From: an uncultured Caryophanales bacterium
GTDB lineage: Bacteria > Bacillota_I > Bacilli_A > RFN20 > CAG-826
Assembly (NCBI GenBank): GCA_902464635.1
Contig: CABQKC010000010.1
Span: 4,828 to 68,827, forward strand
Length of the DNA: 64,000 nt
Reading direction: 5' to 3'
The notes under the pieces were generated by a model. The model searched no databases. It was not told the origin of the DNA and saw nothing but the letters and a program-made list of their open reading frames with translations. The first letter of the stretch is position 1. Each line of letters begins with the position of its first letter. Both the position numbers and the translations under genes were made by a program. Positions 7,948 to 17,130 of this stretch are shown here, piece after piece.

Positions 7948-9182
7948 TGTTAGATCCATATAAAATTAGAAACGATTTTCCAATGTATAGAAACAAAATC
8001 AAGATGCAAGGAAAAGACCTTGTTTGGCTTGATAATGCTTCTACAACTTTTAAACCAGATTGTGTTTTAGAAGCAGTTTCTAGATATTACACGAAAGAAA
8101 CTAGCAATTCCCATAGAGGCGATTATGACCTTTGCTTTAATATGGATATGGAAGTATTAAATGCTAGAAGGGCTGTTGCAAAATTTATTAACTCAAAAGA
8201 TACCGAAGTTGTATTTACCTCAGGAACTACGGCATCTATTAATCTTGTTGCTTTTGGATATGGGGTTAAATATTTAACTAAGAACGACAAAATCCTTCTT
8301 ACCCAGGCTGAACATGCTTCAAATGTTCTTCCTTGGTATAAGGTTTCGGAAATGACTGGTTGCCAAGTTGATTTCATTCCTCTTGATAAAGATGGAAGGT
8401 TAACACCTGAAAATCTAGAAAAAGCATTGACCCCTGATGTCAAATTGGTATGTGTCGCCCACGTGACTAATGTACTTGGTTATATCGCTCCTATAAAAGA
8501 ATTAGCCGCTATTGTCCATAAGCATGGTGCTTTAATTGTTGTTGATGGAGCCCAATCTGTCCCTCATATAAAGATGGATGTCAAAGATAGCGATATAGAT
8601 TTTCTTTCGTTCTCTGGCCATAAGATGTGTGGTCCAACTGGAATTGGGGTTTTGTATGGCAAATTCGATTTGCTTTCAAAGATGGAACCTTTCATGACTG
8701 GCGGGGGAATGAATGCCAAATTTGATATGTGTGGTGATGTAAATTATCTAGAGCCTCCTCTTAGGTTTGAGGCAGGAACTCAAAACCTAGAAGGAATTAT
8801 TGGGTTACATGCCGCTATTGATTATCTAACTTCTATCGGACTAGATAACATTGAAAAACACGAAGAAGAATTAAAGAAATACTGTGTCGAAAAGCTAAAG
8901 GCTACAGGTAAATGTACCATCTATAATGAGAAATCCGAGGGGGGCATTGTAACGTTTAACGTAAATAATGTCTTTGCTCAAGATGCTGCAACTTATCTAA
9001 ATTCTAGAGGTATTGCCTGTAGGTCTGGGCAACACTGCGCTAAAATATTGATAGATTTTTTAGGAACCATCGCTACGATAAGAGCTTCTTTCTACTTATA
9101 CACTACAAAAGAAGATATCGATGCTCTTGTTGATGCTGTTTCTACTTGTGAAGGAGATTACTTAAATGCCTATTTCAATTGA
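7947..9182 (+). CDS. sufS: SufS cysteine desulfurase
   Basis: SufS removes sulfur from cysteine with PLP and passes it to SufU. The protein of 411 residues shows the PLP lysine motif (SFSGHKMCGPTGIG), the aspartate/Gln motif VVDGAQSVPH and the active-site cysteine in RSGQHCAK near the C-terminus. The start is the ATG of the TAATG overlap with sufD, preceded by gaggaggg; the upstream in-frame GTG/ATG would lie inside sufD. It is followed by sufU with a 17-base overlap. Confidence 0.96.
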   Translation: MLDPYKIRNDFPMYRNKIKMQGKDLVWLDNASTTFKPDCVLEAVSRYYTKETSNSHRGDYDLCFNMDMEVLNARRAVAKFINSKDTEVVFTSGTTASINLVAFGYGVKYLTKNDKILLTQAEHASNVLPWYKVSEMTGCQVDFIPLDKDGRLTPENLEKALTPDVKLVCVAHVTNVLGYIAPIKELAAIVHKHGALIVVDGAQSVPHIKMDVKDSDIDFLSFSGHKMCGPTGIGVLYGKFDLLSKMEPFMTGGGMNAKFDMCGDVNYLEPPLRFEAGTQNLEGIIGLHAAIDYLTSIGLDNIEKHEEELKKYCVEKLKATGKCTIYNEKSEGGIVTFNVNNVFAQDAATYLNSRGIACRSGQHCAKILIDFLGTIATIRASFYLYTTKEDIDALVDAVSTCEGDYLNAYFN

Positions 9183-9618
9183 ACTCACTCCTGAAATAAT
9201 GAGAGAAATCATTATGGATCATTATTCTTCTCCTAGACATAAACACAAAATGAAAGGAGATGGTTTTTTATCTACTCATTCATCTTCTGTTAATTGCATT
9301 GATGATATCGATGTTTTCCTTAAATATGATGAAAATGGCAATGTAAAAGATGCGTGTTGGGATGGGGTGGCTTGCGCTATATCGACTGCATCGAGTGATA
9401 TCCTTTGTGATTTATTAATTGGAAAAAGCAAAGAACAAGCCGAATATATAATCGAGCAATACCACCATATGCTTCATGAAGAAGAATATGATGCTAGTGT
9501 TCTAGATGAAGCTCTTGCTTTCATGAACACAGGAAAACAAGCTGCTAGGATTCATTGTGCTACCATTGGCTGGGATGCAATGGATTGCTTGCTAAAGGAG
9601 AAGAAAGATGGACGATAA
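9166..9618 (+). CDS. sufU: SufU sulfur acceptor / zinc protein
   Basis: SufU is the zinc-dependent sulfur transfer partner of SufS in Gram-positive bacteria. The 150-residue product keeps the four zinc ligands of the family: Cys and Asp in NCID (usually NPTCGD), Cys in ACAIS and Cys in HCATIGW. The Asn-Pro and Gly around the first ligand are not conserved, which is unusual. A ggag site lies before the ATG inside sufS, and sufB starts 11 bases before its end. Confidence 0.93.
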   Translation: MPISIELTPEIMREIIMDHYSSPRHKHKMKGDGFLSTHSSSVNCIDDIDVFLKYDENGNVKDACWDGVACAISTASSDILCDLLIGKSKEQAEYIIEQYHHMLHEEEYDASVLDEALAFMNTGKQAARIHCATIGWDAMDCLLKEKKDGR

Positions 9619-11017
9619 GACTAAAGCTAGTGAAATCGTTGATGAACAATATAAATACGGTTTCAAAAACAAAGACGTATCCATCCTTTCTACTGGAAAA
9701 GGTTTAAATGAAGATATAGTTAAGGAAATATCTTCCTTAAAGCATGAGCCAGAATGGATGAAGGAATTCCGTTTGAAGAGTTATCGTGCTTTTAAGGCTA
9801 TGAAAATGCCTTCTTTTGGACCTGATTTGTCTTTTTTGGATTTTGATACTTATACGTATTTTACTAGACCAAGCGAAAAAGAAGAAAATACATGGGATAA
9901 GGTTCCTAAGACTATTAAAGATACTTTTTCTAAGTTAGGCATTCCTGAAGCCGAACAAAAATATCTTTCAGGTGTTTCTACCCAATATGAATCCGAAGTT
10001 GTTTATCACAACATGTTAAAAGAAGTCGAAGAAAAAGGAGTCATCTTCCTTTCTACTGACATGGCTTTACAAATGTATCCGGATTTAGTTAAGAAATATT
10101 TCAATACAATTGTTCCTTTTGCCGATAATAAATTTTCCGCACTAAATGGTGCAGTTTGGAGCGGAGGAAGCTTTATCTATGTTCCAAAAGGCGTGCATTT
10201 GGACAAACCTTTGCAGTCTTATTTTAGAATTAACAATGAAAAATCAGGCCAATTCGAAAGGACTTTAATCATTGTTGATGATGGGGCTGACTTACATTAT
10301 GTCGAAGGTTGTACTGCCCCAATTTATTCAAAAGATTCCTTGCATGCCGCTGTTGTTGAAATATATGTTGGCAAAGGTGCTAGATGCCGTTATTCGACTG
10401 TTCAAAACTGGTCTAATAACATTGTTAATTTAGTTACTAAGCGCGCTTATGTTGAAGAAGATGGCTTAATGGAATGGATTGATGGAAATATTGGTTCCAT
10501 GGTTAATATGAAATATCCGGGATGCATATTAGCTGGTGATAGGGCTAAAGGAACTTGCATTTCTATTGCTGTTGCTAGTAAGGGTCAATTTCAAGATGCC
10601 GGGGCTAGAATGATTCATAAAGGAAAAAATACTTCCTCGACAATTATTTCTAAATCCATTGTTAAAGGTGGAGGGGTCGCTAATTATAGGGGAACTGTAC
10701 GTAGCGAGCCTAATGCAATCGGATCAAAATCACACGTCGAGTGCGACACTTTGATTCTAGATGAAGCAAGTAGGAGCGATACTATTCCTACTAATGAAAT
10801 ACAAAATTCTGCCTCTTACATCGAGCATGAGGCTACTGTTTCCAAGATTAGTGAGGACCAATTATTCTATTTAATGAGTCGTGGATTATCCGAAAAAGAT
10901 GCGACCCAGATGATAGTTATGGGCTTTATTGAACCATTCTCTAAAGAATTGCCGATGGAATATGCGGTTGAGCTTAATCAACTTATTAAAATGGACATGG
11001 TGGGGTCGGTTGGTTAA
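9608..11017 (+). CDS. sufB: SufB Fe-S cluster scaffold
   Basis: SufB carries the nascent cluster in the SufBCD complex. The full-length 469-residue protein shows the conserved NEIQNSASYIEHEATVSKI region and the SRGLSEKDATQMIVMGFIEPF tail. An aaaggag site precedes the ATG inside sufU. It ends in TAATG with mnmG, so the Fe-S operon appears to continue into tRNA/rRNA modification genes. Confidence 0.97.
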   Translation: MDDKTKASEIVDEQYKYGFKNKDVSILSTGKGLNEDIVKEISSLKHEPEWMKEFRLKSYRAFKAMKMPSFGPDLSFLDFDTYTYFTRPSEKEENTWDKVPKTIKDTFSKLGIPEAEQKYLSGVSTQYESEVVYHNMLKEVEEKGVIFLSTDMALQMYPDLVKKYFNTIVPFADNKFSALNGAVWSGGSFIYVPKGVHLDKPLQSYFRINNEKSGQFERTLIIVDDGADLHYVEGCTAPIYSKDSLHAAVVEIYVGKGARCRYSTVQNWSNNIVNLVTKRAYVEEDGLMEWIDGNIGSMVNMKYPGCILAGDRAKGTCISIAVASKGQFQDAGARMIHKGKNTSSTIISKSIVKGGGVANYRGTVRSEPNAIGSKSHVECDTLILDEASRSDTIPTNEIQNSASYIEHEATVSKISEDQLFYLMSRGLSEKDATQMIVMGFIEPFSKELPMEYAVELNQLIKMDMVGSVG

Positions 11018-12888
11018 TGTCTTCTTTTGGTTTTGATTCAATTGTTATTGGCGGGGGGCATGCTGGAGTTGAAGCTAGTCATGCTCTTGCAAAACTAGGG
11101 AATAAGACCCTTCTTTTAAGTTTGAATCTAGATATGCTAGGCAACATGCCTTGTAATCCTCATATAGGAGGCTCTGCTAAGGGAAATGTTGTTAGGGAAA
11201 TTGATGCTTTAGGCGGACTAATGGCTACTGCAGCTGATGTTAATCCTCTTCAAATGAAGATATTGAACACCGGAAAAGGTCCCGGAGTACAATGTTTAAG
11301 ATCGCAACAAGATAAGAAACTCTATCCTAGAATAATTAAGAGTCTTCTTTCTGCAGTTCCTAATCTGACTTTAGTTGGAGAAGAAGCAATTTCAATTACA
11401 AAGGAAGATCGTTTTTTTGTTGTTACTACTAATAAAAACGTCTATAAATCCAAGACTGTAATTGTAACTACTGGTACTTATTTAAATTCTAGAATCATCT
11501 CTGGGACATCTTCTTTTTCCGGCGGCCCAGATGGAGAAAAAGCATCCACATCCTTAACGGATTCATTAAATAAGCTTGGAATTAAGACATTTAGACTTAA
11601 GACAGGAACGCCTCCTAGAATCAATAAAGATAGCATTGATTTTTCTAAAGGAGAAATCCAACCTGGCTCAACTTTGCCTTTGACTTTTTCTTTCTTTCCT
11701 AAGAGTAAAAGAGATTATTCAAAGCAACTTCCTTGCTATTTGATTTATACGACTAAAGAAACATTAGATATCATAAATAAGCATCTTCCTGATTCTGCTT
11801 TATTTAATGGGAATATTACTTCTAATGGGCCTAGATATTGTCCTTCTATCGAATCTAAGGTTGTTAGATTTGCCGATAAACCTAGACATCAATTATTCTT
11901 AGAACCAGAAACTGAAAATGGAAATTCAATTTATTTACAAGGATTTTCTACTGGGATGCCTCATGATATCCAAGAAATCATGGTCCATTCATTGCCGGGA
12001 TTAGAAAATGCCAAAATACTAAAGTATGCCTATCAAATTGAATATGATGCATTGACCTCTTTCCAATTTGATCGTTCGTTAATGGTTAAAAGCGTTCCAG
12101 GATTATTTGTTGCTGGACAAATTTGTGGAACTTCAGGTTATGAAGAAGCTGCTGGCCTTGGTTTAATGGCGGGAATTAATGCTAGTAGGTATCTACATAA
12201 CCAAGATCCGATTATATTAAAACGCAGCGAAGCTTATATTGGAGTCATGATTGATGATTTAGTTACAAAAGGCGCTGAAGAGCCTTATAGACTTTTATCA
12301 TCTAGGGCTGAGTATCGTTTGCTTTTAAGAAACGATAATGCTGATGCTAGATTAATGGATTTGGGCCATGAAATTGGTCTACTTAGCGAAGACGTGTATT
12401 CAAAATTCAAAGAAAAATATGCTCGAATAAACGCTACTATAGAAGCTTTGAAAGTTAGTAATATTACTGATAAAGATAAACTTAATTCTCTTTTAATCGA
12501 AAAGGGAGGAGAGCCAACTTCAGTTGGTTTGAAATCTTACGATGTATTAAAAAGACCTTTCTTCCATTATGAAGAGATTCGTCCAATAACCGAGGGGTTA
12601 AAAGACTTTGATTTAGATTATCAAGAAATACAATCTCTAGAAGCCATTGTTAAATATGAAGGCTATATTAAAAAGGAAGAAAGAGAAGCGTCTTTATTAA
12701 TTAAAGAAGAGAATATGCTGATTCCAAGCGATATTGATTATCTACATATGGATGGATTACGTTTGGAGGCTAGAACTAAATTAGATACAGTTAGGCCGAC
12801 TTCAATCTCCCAGGCTTCTAGAATTTATGGGGTTAATCCTGCTGATATTTCTATATTATTATTGAATCTAAGGAGGATGAAGAAATGA
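11017..12888 (+). CDS. mnmG: MnmG, tRNA uridine-34 5-carboxymethylaminomethyl synthase subunit
   Basis: MnmG works with MnmE to place cmnm5 on U34 of tRNAs. The 623-residue protein starts with the FAD-binding GGGHAGVEAS fold, has the MLGNMPCNPHIGG and CGTSGYEEAAGLGLMAG blocks, and the C-terminal helical domain that binds MnmE. It overlaps sufB by one base and rsmG by four. mnmE is not in the window. The mnmG-rsmG-parA-parB order is the classic arrangement near the origin in Bacilli, but no dnaA or rpmH is seen here. Confidence 0.97.
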   Translation: MSSFGFDSIVIGGGHAGVEASHALAKLGNKTLLLSLNLDMLGNMPCNPHIGGSAKGNVVREIDALGGLMATAADVNPLQMKILNTGKGPGVQCLRSQQDKKLYPRIIKSLLSAVPNLTLVGEEAISITKEDRFFVVTTNKNVYKSKTVIVTTGTYLNSRIISGTSSFSGGPDGEKASTSLTDSLNKLGIKTFRLKTGTPPRINKDSIDFSKGEIQPGSTLPLTFSFFPKSKRDYSKQLPCYLIYTTKETLDIINKHLPDSALFNGNITSNGPRYCPSIESKVVRFADKPRHQLFLEPETENGNSIYLQGFSTGMPHDIQEIMVHSLPGLENAKILKYAYQIEYDALTSFQFDRSLMVKSVPGLFVAGQICGTSGYEEAAGLGLMAGINASRYLHNQDPIILKRSEAYIGVMIDDLVTKGAEEPYRLLSSRAEYRLLLRNDNADARLMDLGHEIGLLSEDVYSKFKEKYARINATIEALKVSNITDKDKLNSLLIEKGGEPTSVGLKSYDVLKRPFFHYEEIRPITEGLKDFDLDYQEIQSLEAIVKYEGYIKKEEREASLLIKEENMLIPSDIDYLHMDGLRLEARTKLDTVRPTSISQASRIYGVNPADISILLLNLRRMKK

Positions 12889-13589
12889 ATTTCAAGATCA
12901 TGCAAGAACTTTTGTCCAAAAAAGGTATTGCTATCGATTCCTCTTTAGAAAACAAATTCAATACATATGCATCTAGCTTAATTGAATGGAATGCGAAGAT
13001 GAATTTAACTTCTATAAAAGAAGAAAGCGAAATCTTTGAAAAGCATTTTTTCGATTGCCTTCTTTTGATGGAATCTTTTGATTTTTCTAATAAGTTAGTT
13101 GCTGATATTGGCTCTGGCGCGGGATTCCCTGGAATGGTTATAGCTCTAGTTAATCCAAGTGCAAAAGTAACTTTAATTGATTCGACTGCTAAGAAGTTTA
13201 AGTTCCTTGAATTTATTAAAAAAGAACTGCAAATCCCAAATGTTTATTTCCATATTGGAAGAGTTGAAGACATGAAAGAATATAGGAATTACTTTGATGT
13301 TGCTACTTCTAGGGGGTTCTCTTCTTTATCTACTACATGTGAAGTTAGCGCACCTTTAGTTAAGATTGGTGGATATGTAATTTCAATGAAATCCAATCAA
13401 GGCGAAGAAGAATTGAAATTAGCTGAACCTCATTTGAAAAGCCTAGGTTTAGTTAAAGAAAAAAATATCCTTGATTATTTGCCTTCTTCTAATAGCCTTA
13501 GGTTTAATATTTTCCTAAAGAAAGTAAAAGAGACCCCGACTAAGTACCCACGTTCATGGGCTACATTAATTTCTAAGCCACTTTGGTAG
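12885..13589 (+). CDS. rsmG: RsmG, 16S rRNA (guanine527-N7) methyltransferase
   Basis: RsmG methylates G527 of 16S rRNA using SAM. The 234-residue Rossmann protein has motif I (ADIGSGAGFPGM) and the acidic motif LIDSTAKKFKFLE, followed by RGFSSL. The ATG overlaps the mnmG stop (ATGA) and has an aaggagg site. It is probably cotranscribed with suf-mnmG. Confidence 0.95.
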   Translation: MNFKIMQELLSKKGIAIDSSLENKFNTYASSLIEWNAKMNLTSIKEESEIFEKHFFDCLLLMESFDFSNKLVADIGSGAGFPGMVIALVNPSAKVTLIDSTAKKFKFLEFIKKELQIPNVYFHIGRVEDMKEYRNYFDVATSRGFSSLSTTCEVSAPLVKIGGYVISMKSNQGEEELKLAEPHLKSLGLVKEKNILDYLPSSNSLRFNIFLKKVKETPTKYPRSWATLISKPLW

Positions 13590-13598
13590 AAATTCATT

Positions 13599-13604
13599 TA
13601 TAAT
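13599..13604 (+). promoter_or_regulatory. -10 box directly upstream of parA
   Basis: A perfect TATAAT lies 10 bases before the parA ATG at 13615, so transcription would start about 3 bases before the start codon. No ribosome site is visible. The -35 box is not clear. Confidence 0.45.
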
Positions 13605-13614
13605 TTTGATATTC

Positions 13615-14391
13615 ATGAGTAGAGTAATTGCAATCGCCAACCAAAAAGGCGGTGTAGGAAAGACTACAACCGCTATTAATTTATCTTCCGCCTTGTCTCA
13701 TCTTGGCAAGAAGGTACTTCTTTTAGATATTGATCCACAGGGTAATTCAGGACGTGGTGTCGGTATCGACATTTCTTTATGCAAGAAAACTACTTTTGAG
13801 GTTCTTGTTGGGGCTTCAACTTTAGAAAAAACTATTTTAAAAACTAACGAAGATAACCTATTTATCTGTCCTTCTAATTTGCGTTTAGCATCGTTAGAAG
13901 CATCTTTAATTGGACAAGGTGTAAGCGATCCTTTTTTCTTACTTAAAAGGCAATTAGACCAAATCAAGGAACAATATGATTATGTCGTTATAGATTGCCC
14001 TCCATCCTTAGGCGCGCTTTCTTTAAACGCTCTGGCTAGCTGCGATTCTGTAATTATTCCAGTTCAATGTGAATATTTTGCCATGGAAGCTGTAGCCGCT
14101 ATATTGTCTTCGATTTCTACGGTACAAAAGAAATATAATCCAAGTCTAGAAATAGAAGGATTCCTATTAACGATGTATGATGCTAGAACTCAGCTTGGGA
14201 CCGAGATTTCTTCTGAAGTCAGACGTTTATTTAAGGAAAATACATTCCTAGTTTCTATACCACGTAACCAATCTATAGCCGATAGCCAGGCCGCTATGAC
14301 TAGTGTTATTAATTACAAGCCTACCAGCATGGGTGCAACCGCTTATTATTCTTTAGCTCGTGAGGTCATTGACCATGAAAAGAGAAGGTAA
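13615..14391 (+). CDS. parA: ParA/Soj chromosome partitioning ATPase
   Basis: ParA-type ATPases move or position ParB-bound DNA. The 258-residue protein has the deviant Walker A KGGVGKTT at residues 11-18, DIDPQGN, and VVIDCPPSLGALSLNAL. I chose the ATG at 13615 since MSRVIAIANQKGG is the standard start; the TTG nine bases upstream is unlikely. No ribosome site is seen and a TATAAT lies close, so the mRNA may be leaderless. It overlaps parB by 17 bases. Confidence 0.95.
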   Translation: MSRVIAIANQKGGVGKTTTAINLSSALSHLGKKVLLLDIDPQGNSGRGVGIDISLCKKTTFEVLVGASTLEKTILKTNEDNLFICPSNLRLASLEASLIGQGVSDPFFLLKRQLDQIKEQYDYVVIDCPPSLGALSLNALASCDSVIIPVQCEYFAMEAVAAILSSISTVQKKYNPSLEIEGFLLTMYDARTQLGTEISSEVRRLFKENTFLVSIPRNQSIADSQAAMTSVINYKPTSMGATAYYSLAREVIDHEKRR

Positions 14392-15208
14392 GAAAGTTGT
14401 TCCGTCTTTATCTAATTTAATAGAAAAATTCTCCCAAGAAGACGTTATTGCCGTCATGGAGAAGGAATATCAGGCCGCTCCTGCTAGGCTTATTCCTACT
14501 TCTTTAATAGATGATACTAGTTTTATTAAGGATATAGTTATTCCTAAAGATGTTGTTTCTTCTTTTGCTGCAGGGTTGAAAGAAAAAGGTTTTTATAATC
14601 CTTTAATTGTAAGATCAAAAGGCGATAGATTCGAATTGATATTAGGTAGGAAAAGGTTTTTCGGTGCTAAAAAGGCTGGTATATTGTCTCTTCCTTGTGT
14701 AGTTAGGGATGCTGAGGATGAAGAAGTTTTACTCATGCTTTTAGCAGATACTAGAGACAACAGATCTGCTAATGTTCTGGAAATGGCTGTTGTTTGTAAA
14801 CAACTTTCATCTTTATTTGGCTATACCCAACAAACTTTGGCGGATTTATCTCACCTTTCACGTAGCCAGATAACCAATATTTTACGTATTCTTTCTCTTC
14901 CTGATCCAATCAAGAAAGATATTACTCTAGGTAAATTATCATATGGACATGCAAGGGCTTTAGTTTCTTTGGAGGGTGAAAAATTAGAGACGGCTTACAA
15001 AATAATTAATGAGAAAAAGCTCTCGGTCAGAGAGAGCGAAAGGCTTGCACATGCTTTAATAAATAATGAGCCTTATTTGGAAAATAGCGAACCCATTATA
15101 TCGTTTTCTGGTTTAATTTCATCATCTGAAAGAGAAAAAAGCATTACTTTAAACTTCAACTCAAAAGAAGATAAAGAAAGATTTATTGATTCATTTAAAT
15201 GTAAGTAA
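14375..15208 (+). CDS. parB: ParB/Spo0J-like partition protein
   Basis: ParB binds parS sites and CTP and loads condensin. The 277-residue product has the N-terminal ParB domain (GFYNPLIVRSKGDRFELILGRKRFFGAKKAG, then LADTRDNRSANVLEMA) and a helix-turn-helix (TQQTLADLSHLSRSQITNILRIL). The canonical GERRxR is GRKRFF here, a mild divergence in the CTP-binding box. The ATG follows gaggt within the end of parA. No parS consensus was recognised in the window. Confidence 0.9.
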   Translation: MKREGKKVVPSLSNLIEKFSQEDVIAVMEKEYQAAPARLIPTSLIDDTSFIKDIVIPKDVVSSFAAGLKEKGFYNPLIVRSKGDRFELILGRKRFFGAKKAGILSLPCVVRDAEDEEVLLMLLADTRDNRSANVLEMAVVCKQLSSLFGYTQQTLADLSHLSRSQITNILRILSLPDPIKKDITLGKLSYGHARALVSLEGEKLETAYKIINEKKLSVRESERLAHALINNEPYLENSEPIISFSGLISSSEREKSITLNFNSKEDKERFIDSFKCK

Positions 15209-15254
15209 AGTGTATCAATTTCGATTTAACCCTACCCGTAAAGAAAAAACGTAT

Positions 15255-15412
15255 TATAATGTACTTGCTTCAGGGCGACGATAATTACGTCGACTGGTGG
15301 TAAAGCCCACAAGCTCTATGAGCATGATTTGGTGAAATTCCAAAGCCAACGGTAAAGTCCGGATAAAAGAAGATGCACGATTTGGCCTCCCTGTTTGTCG
15401 CATTTTGGGAGG
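15255..15412 (+). promoter_or_regulatory. FMN riboswitch (RFN element) with SD-masking hairpin
   Basis: A TATAAT at 15255-15260 precedes an RFN aptamer from about 15266 to 15377. Its hallmarks are cttcagggcg at the 5' end, agcccac, the gatttggtgaaattccaaagcc hairpin (15325-15346) and acggtaaagtccggat plus gaagatg closing P1. Downstream, CCTCCC (15386-15391) pairs with GGGAGG (15407-15412), which is the ribU ribosome site; a run of T residues follows. FMN binding is therefore expected to shut off ribU translation, and perhaps transcription. Confidence 0.93.
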
Positions 15413-15419
15413 ATTTTTT

Positions 15420-16127
15420 ATGTCAATTTACTCTTATGTAGCCCTTGCCTTATTTGTTATCGTCTTAGTTTTAACTTTCAAGGTCTACTTTTCTTTTAAT
15501 ACCAAAAGAGAATTCAATGTTACAAGATTTATAGCTAGAGTTGCCATGTTTGGGGCGATAAGCGCTATTTTGTATACAGTTCCTATCTTCAATATCAAAT
15601 TACCATTTATTCCATCTTTCTTAAGTCTTCATTTTGATGAAATACCAGCCTTTATTTGCGGGTTTGCCTATGGCCCAGTCAGCGGAATTGCCGTCATTGC
15701 CATCAAGACAATTGTAAAATTGCCTATGACTTCAACTTTATGTGTTGGAGAATTTGCCGATTTTGTCTTATCTAGCATCTATGTTGGACTAACTACTTTT
15801 ATTTATTCAAAGAAGAGAAATTTAAAAGGTGTTGCTATTGGATTTGGAATAGGAACAGTTGTCCAAATAATATGCGGAGTTGTTTTAAATGTTTATGTAT
15901 TGATCCCGTTTTATCTTTGGATGTTAAAAATTACTCCTGAAGGATTACTTCAAATAATGAGATACGCCAATCCTGCAATAAGTGATGTTGGCTGGAGTTA
16001 TGGATTATTAGCTGTTGCTCCTTTTAATGCGATCAAAGATGCGATTATTATTGTTTTAACCTTTATTATTTATCGTTCTTTACACGTCTTCTTACGCTTT
16101 ACACCCAAAAAGAAAACCCAGGATTAA
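15420..16127 (+). CDS. ribU: RibU, riboflavin ECF transporter substrate-binding subunit
   Basis: RibU is the membrane S component that binds riboflavin and docks onto the shared ECF energy module. The 235-residue protein has about six membrane segments and the family motif KLPMTSTLCVGEFADF. The ATG at 15420 follows ggagg that is masked by the FMN riboswitch, which confirms the substrate. No ECF ATPase genes lie nearby. A bidirectional terminator begins in its last codons. Confidence 0.95.
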   Translation: MSIYSYVALALFVIVLVLTFKVYFSFNTKREFNVTRFIARVAMFGAISAILYTVPIFNIKLPFIPSFLSLHFDEIPAFICGFAYGPVSGIAVIAIKTIVKLPMTSTLCVGEFADFVLSSIYVGLTTFIYSKKRNLKGVAIGFGIGTVVQIICGVVLNVYVLIPFYLWMLKITPEGLLQIMRYANPAISDVGWSYGLLAVAPFNAIKDAIIIVLTFIIYRSLHVFLRFTPKKKTQD

Positions 16128-16144
16128 CTCCTGGGCTAACTTTA
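16117..16144. terminator. Bidirectional intrinsic terminator between ribU and ferredoxin
   Basis: CCCAGGA (16117-16123) pairs with TCCTGGG (16129-16135). T-rich sequence follows on the plus strand, and A-rich sequence to the left serves the minus strand. Confidence 0.7.
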
Positions 16145-16151
16145 TTAATAA

Positions 16152-16334
16152 TTAGTCTTCGCTGATTGCTTGGACTGGGCAATTGGCGATTGCATCTTCG
16201 GCTTCGGCATCATCGGCTTCAGCAACGACAGTGGCTTTTCCATCATCATTGAATTCGAAGACGGTTGGGTGGCTTCCAACACAGAGTCCGCAACCGATGC
16301 ACATATCGTCATCGACTTTTAATTTTTTGGCCAT
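16152..16334 (-). CDS. Small [4Fe-4S] ferredoxin
   Basis: The 60-residue acidic protein has C12, C15, C18 and C52 (CIGCGLC then NCP), ligands for a single [4Fe-4S] cluster. It is similar in layout to Bacillus Fer. I chose the ATG at 16334 because ggagg lies 7 bases upstream; the longer frame lacks a ribosome site and adds an unrelated N-terminus. It is monocistronic, convergent to ribU. The redox partner is unknown. Confidence 0.9.
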   Translation of the reverse strand: MAKKLKVDDDMCIGCGLCVGSHPTVFEFNDDGKATVVAEADDAEAEDAIANCPVQAISED

Positions 16335-16500
16335 TTCATTTCCTCCAATGGATAGGGCTATTATAAGAAGAGAATTGCTTTTGTTCAATATTTATAAATT
16401 AATAAAAGGCTAAGATGCCTTTATGTGTAAACACATATTTGAAATATTTTTGTTCATATTTGGTGTCTATGTAGTATATTAAACACGGAGGAAAACAAAA

Positions 16501-16728
16501 ATGAGATGGTTTAATAGTCAATCACGTCTAGTCCAAGTCTTGCTTCTTTTAGTCCCATTCGTTAACTGGATTACTGAACTCGTAGTTCGTTGGACTGCCT
16601 TCCTTGATAGGAAGACCCCAATCAGATTAGTCCTAGCTTTACTAGTTACATTCTTTGGTATTGTCTTTGGATGGGTTGACGTTATCTGGTGCTTATTGTT
16701 TAAGCATTTAGTTGGTGCTTCTAACTAA
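16501..16728 (+). CDS. Small membrane protein, unknown
   Basis: The 75-residue product has two hydrophobic segments (about 9-30 and 41-66) separated by a short basic/polar loop, and ends in FGWVDVIWCLLFKHLVGASN. An ideal ggagg site precedes the ATG and a TAGTAT -10-like box lies near 16473. A strong terminator follows, so it is probably a single-gene unit. I do not recognise a family; codon use and signals make it a real gene. Confidence 0.75.
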   Translation: MRWFNSQSRLVQVLLLLVPFVNWITELVVRWTAFLDRKTPIRLVLALLVTFFGIVFGWVDVIWCLLFKHLVGASN

Positions 16729-16743
16729 TTTAAAACCAAAAAG

Positions 16744-16777
16744 GCAAAGGTGAATTGCTCATCTTTGCTTTTATTTT
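16744..16777 (+). terminator. Intrinsic terminator
   Basis: A 10-bp stem GCAAAGGTGA/TCATCTTTGC (one G-T pair) with a 5-base loop is followed by TTTTATTTT. Confidence 0.85.
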
Positions 16778-16825
16778 GCCTAGACTCTTTATTATTGATA
16801 ATAAAAAAGCCTAAAATATAGGGGT

Positions 16826-17128
16826 ATGGAAACTAGAATTGAACGTTATGCGAAATATAGACAAGAAATTAGCAGGATGCCTGCTTCTTGTTTTGCTCCT
16901 GATGGATCTTTTTTAGGTGATGGCGAGGCTAATGAGGAAATTCCGAATGATGGTGGCATTAGTCCTAACAACGCCAAAATTTACGTTGATGAAGATAACG
17001 AAAAAATAAAAGCACCATATTTAGCCTATTTAAAAAGAAGAAGATCGCTTCTATGGCTAAAGATTCTTGTAGCAGTTTTAGCTGTTATAGGGCTTATTCT
17101 AATGTACATATTGTTTGTAAGGGAGTAA
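16826..17128 (+). CDS. Single-span membrane protein, unknown
   Basis: The 100-residue protein is polar and acidic for residues 1-68, then has a basic RRRS patch and one membrane segment (about residues 76-97), so the N-terminal part is likely cytosolic. TAAAAT at 16812-16817 is 8 bases before the ATG and no usable ribosome site exists, so the transcript may be leaderless. The gene ends two bases before cmk and probably forms an operon with cmk and der. The function is unknown. Confidence 0.65.
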   Translation: METRIERYAKYRQEISRMPASCFAPDGSFLGDGEANEEIPNDGGISPNNAKIYVDEDNEKIKAPYLAYLKRRRSLLWLKILVAVLAVIGLILMYILFVRE

Positions 17129-17130
17129 AT

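Noticed and set aside
8460..8470. parS-like CACGTG sites (also near 19229)
   Set aside because: Only the CACGTG centre is present; the flanks do not match TGTTTCACGTGAAACA.
11017..15208. Origin of replication near mnmG-rsmG-parA-parB
   Set aside because: The gene order is typical of origins, but no dnaA, rpmH, DnaA-box cluster or parS site was recognised in the window.
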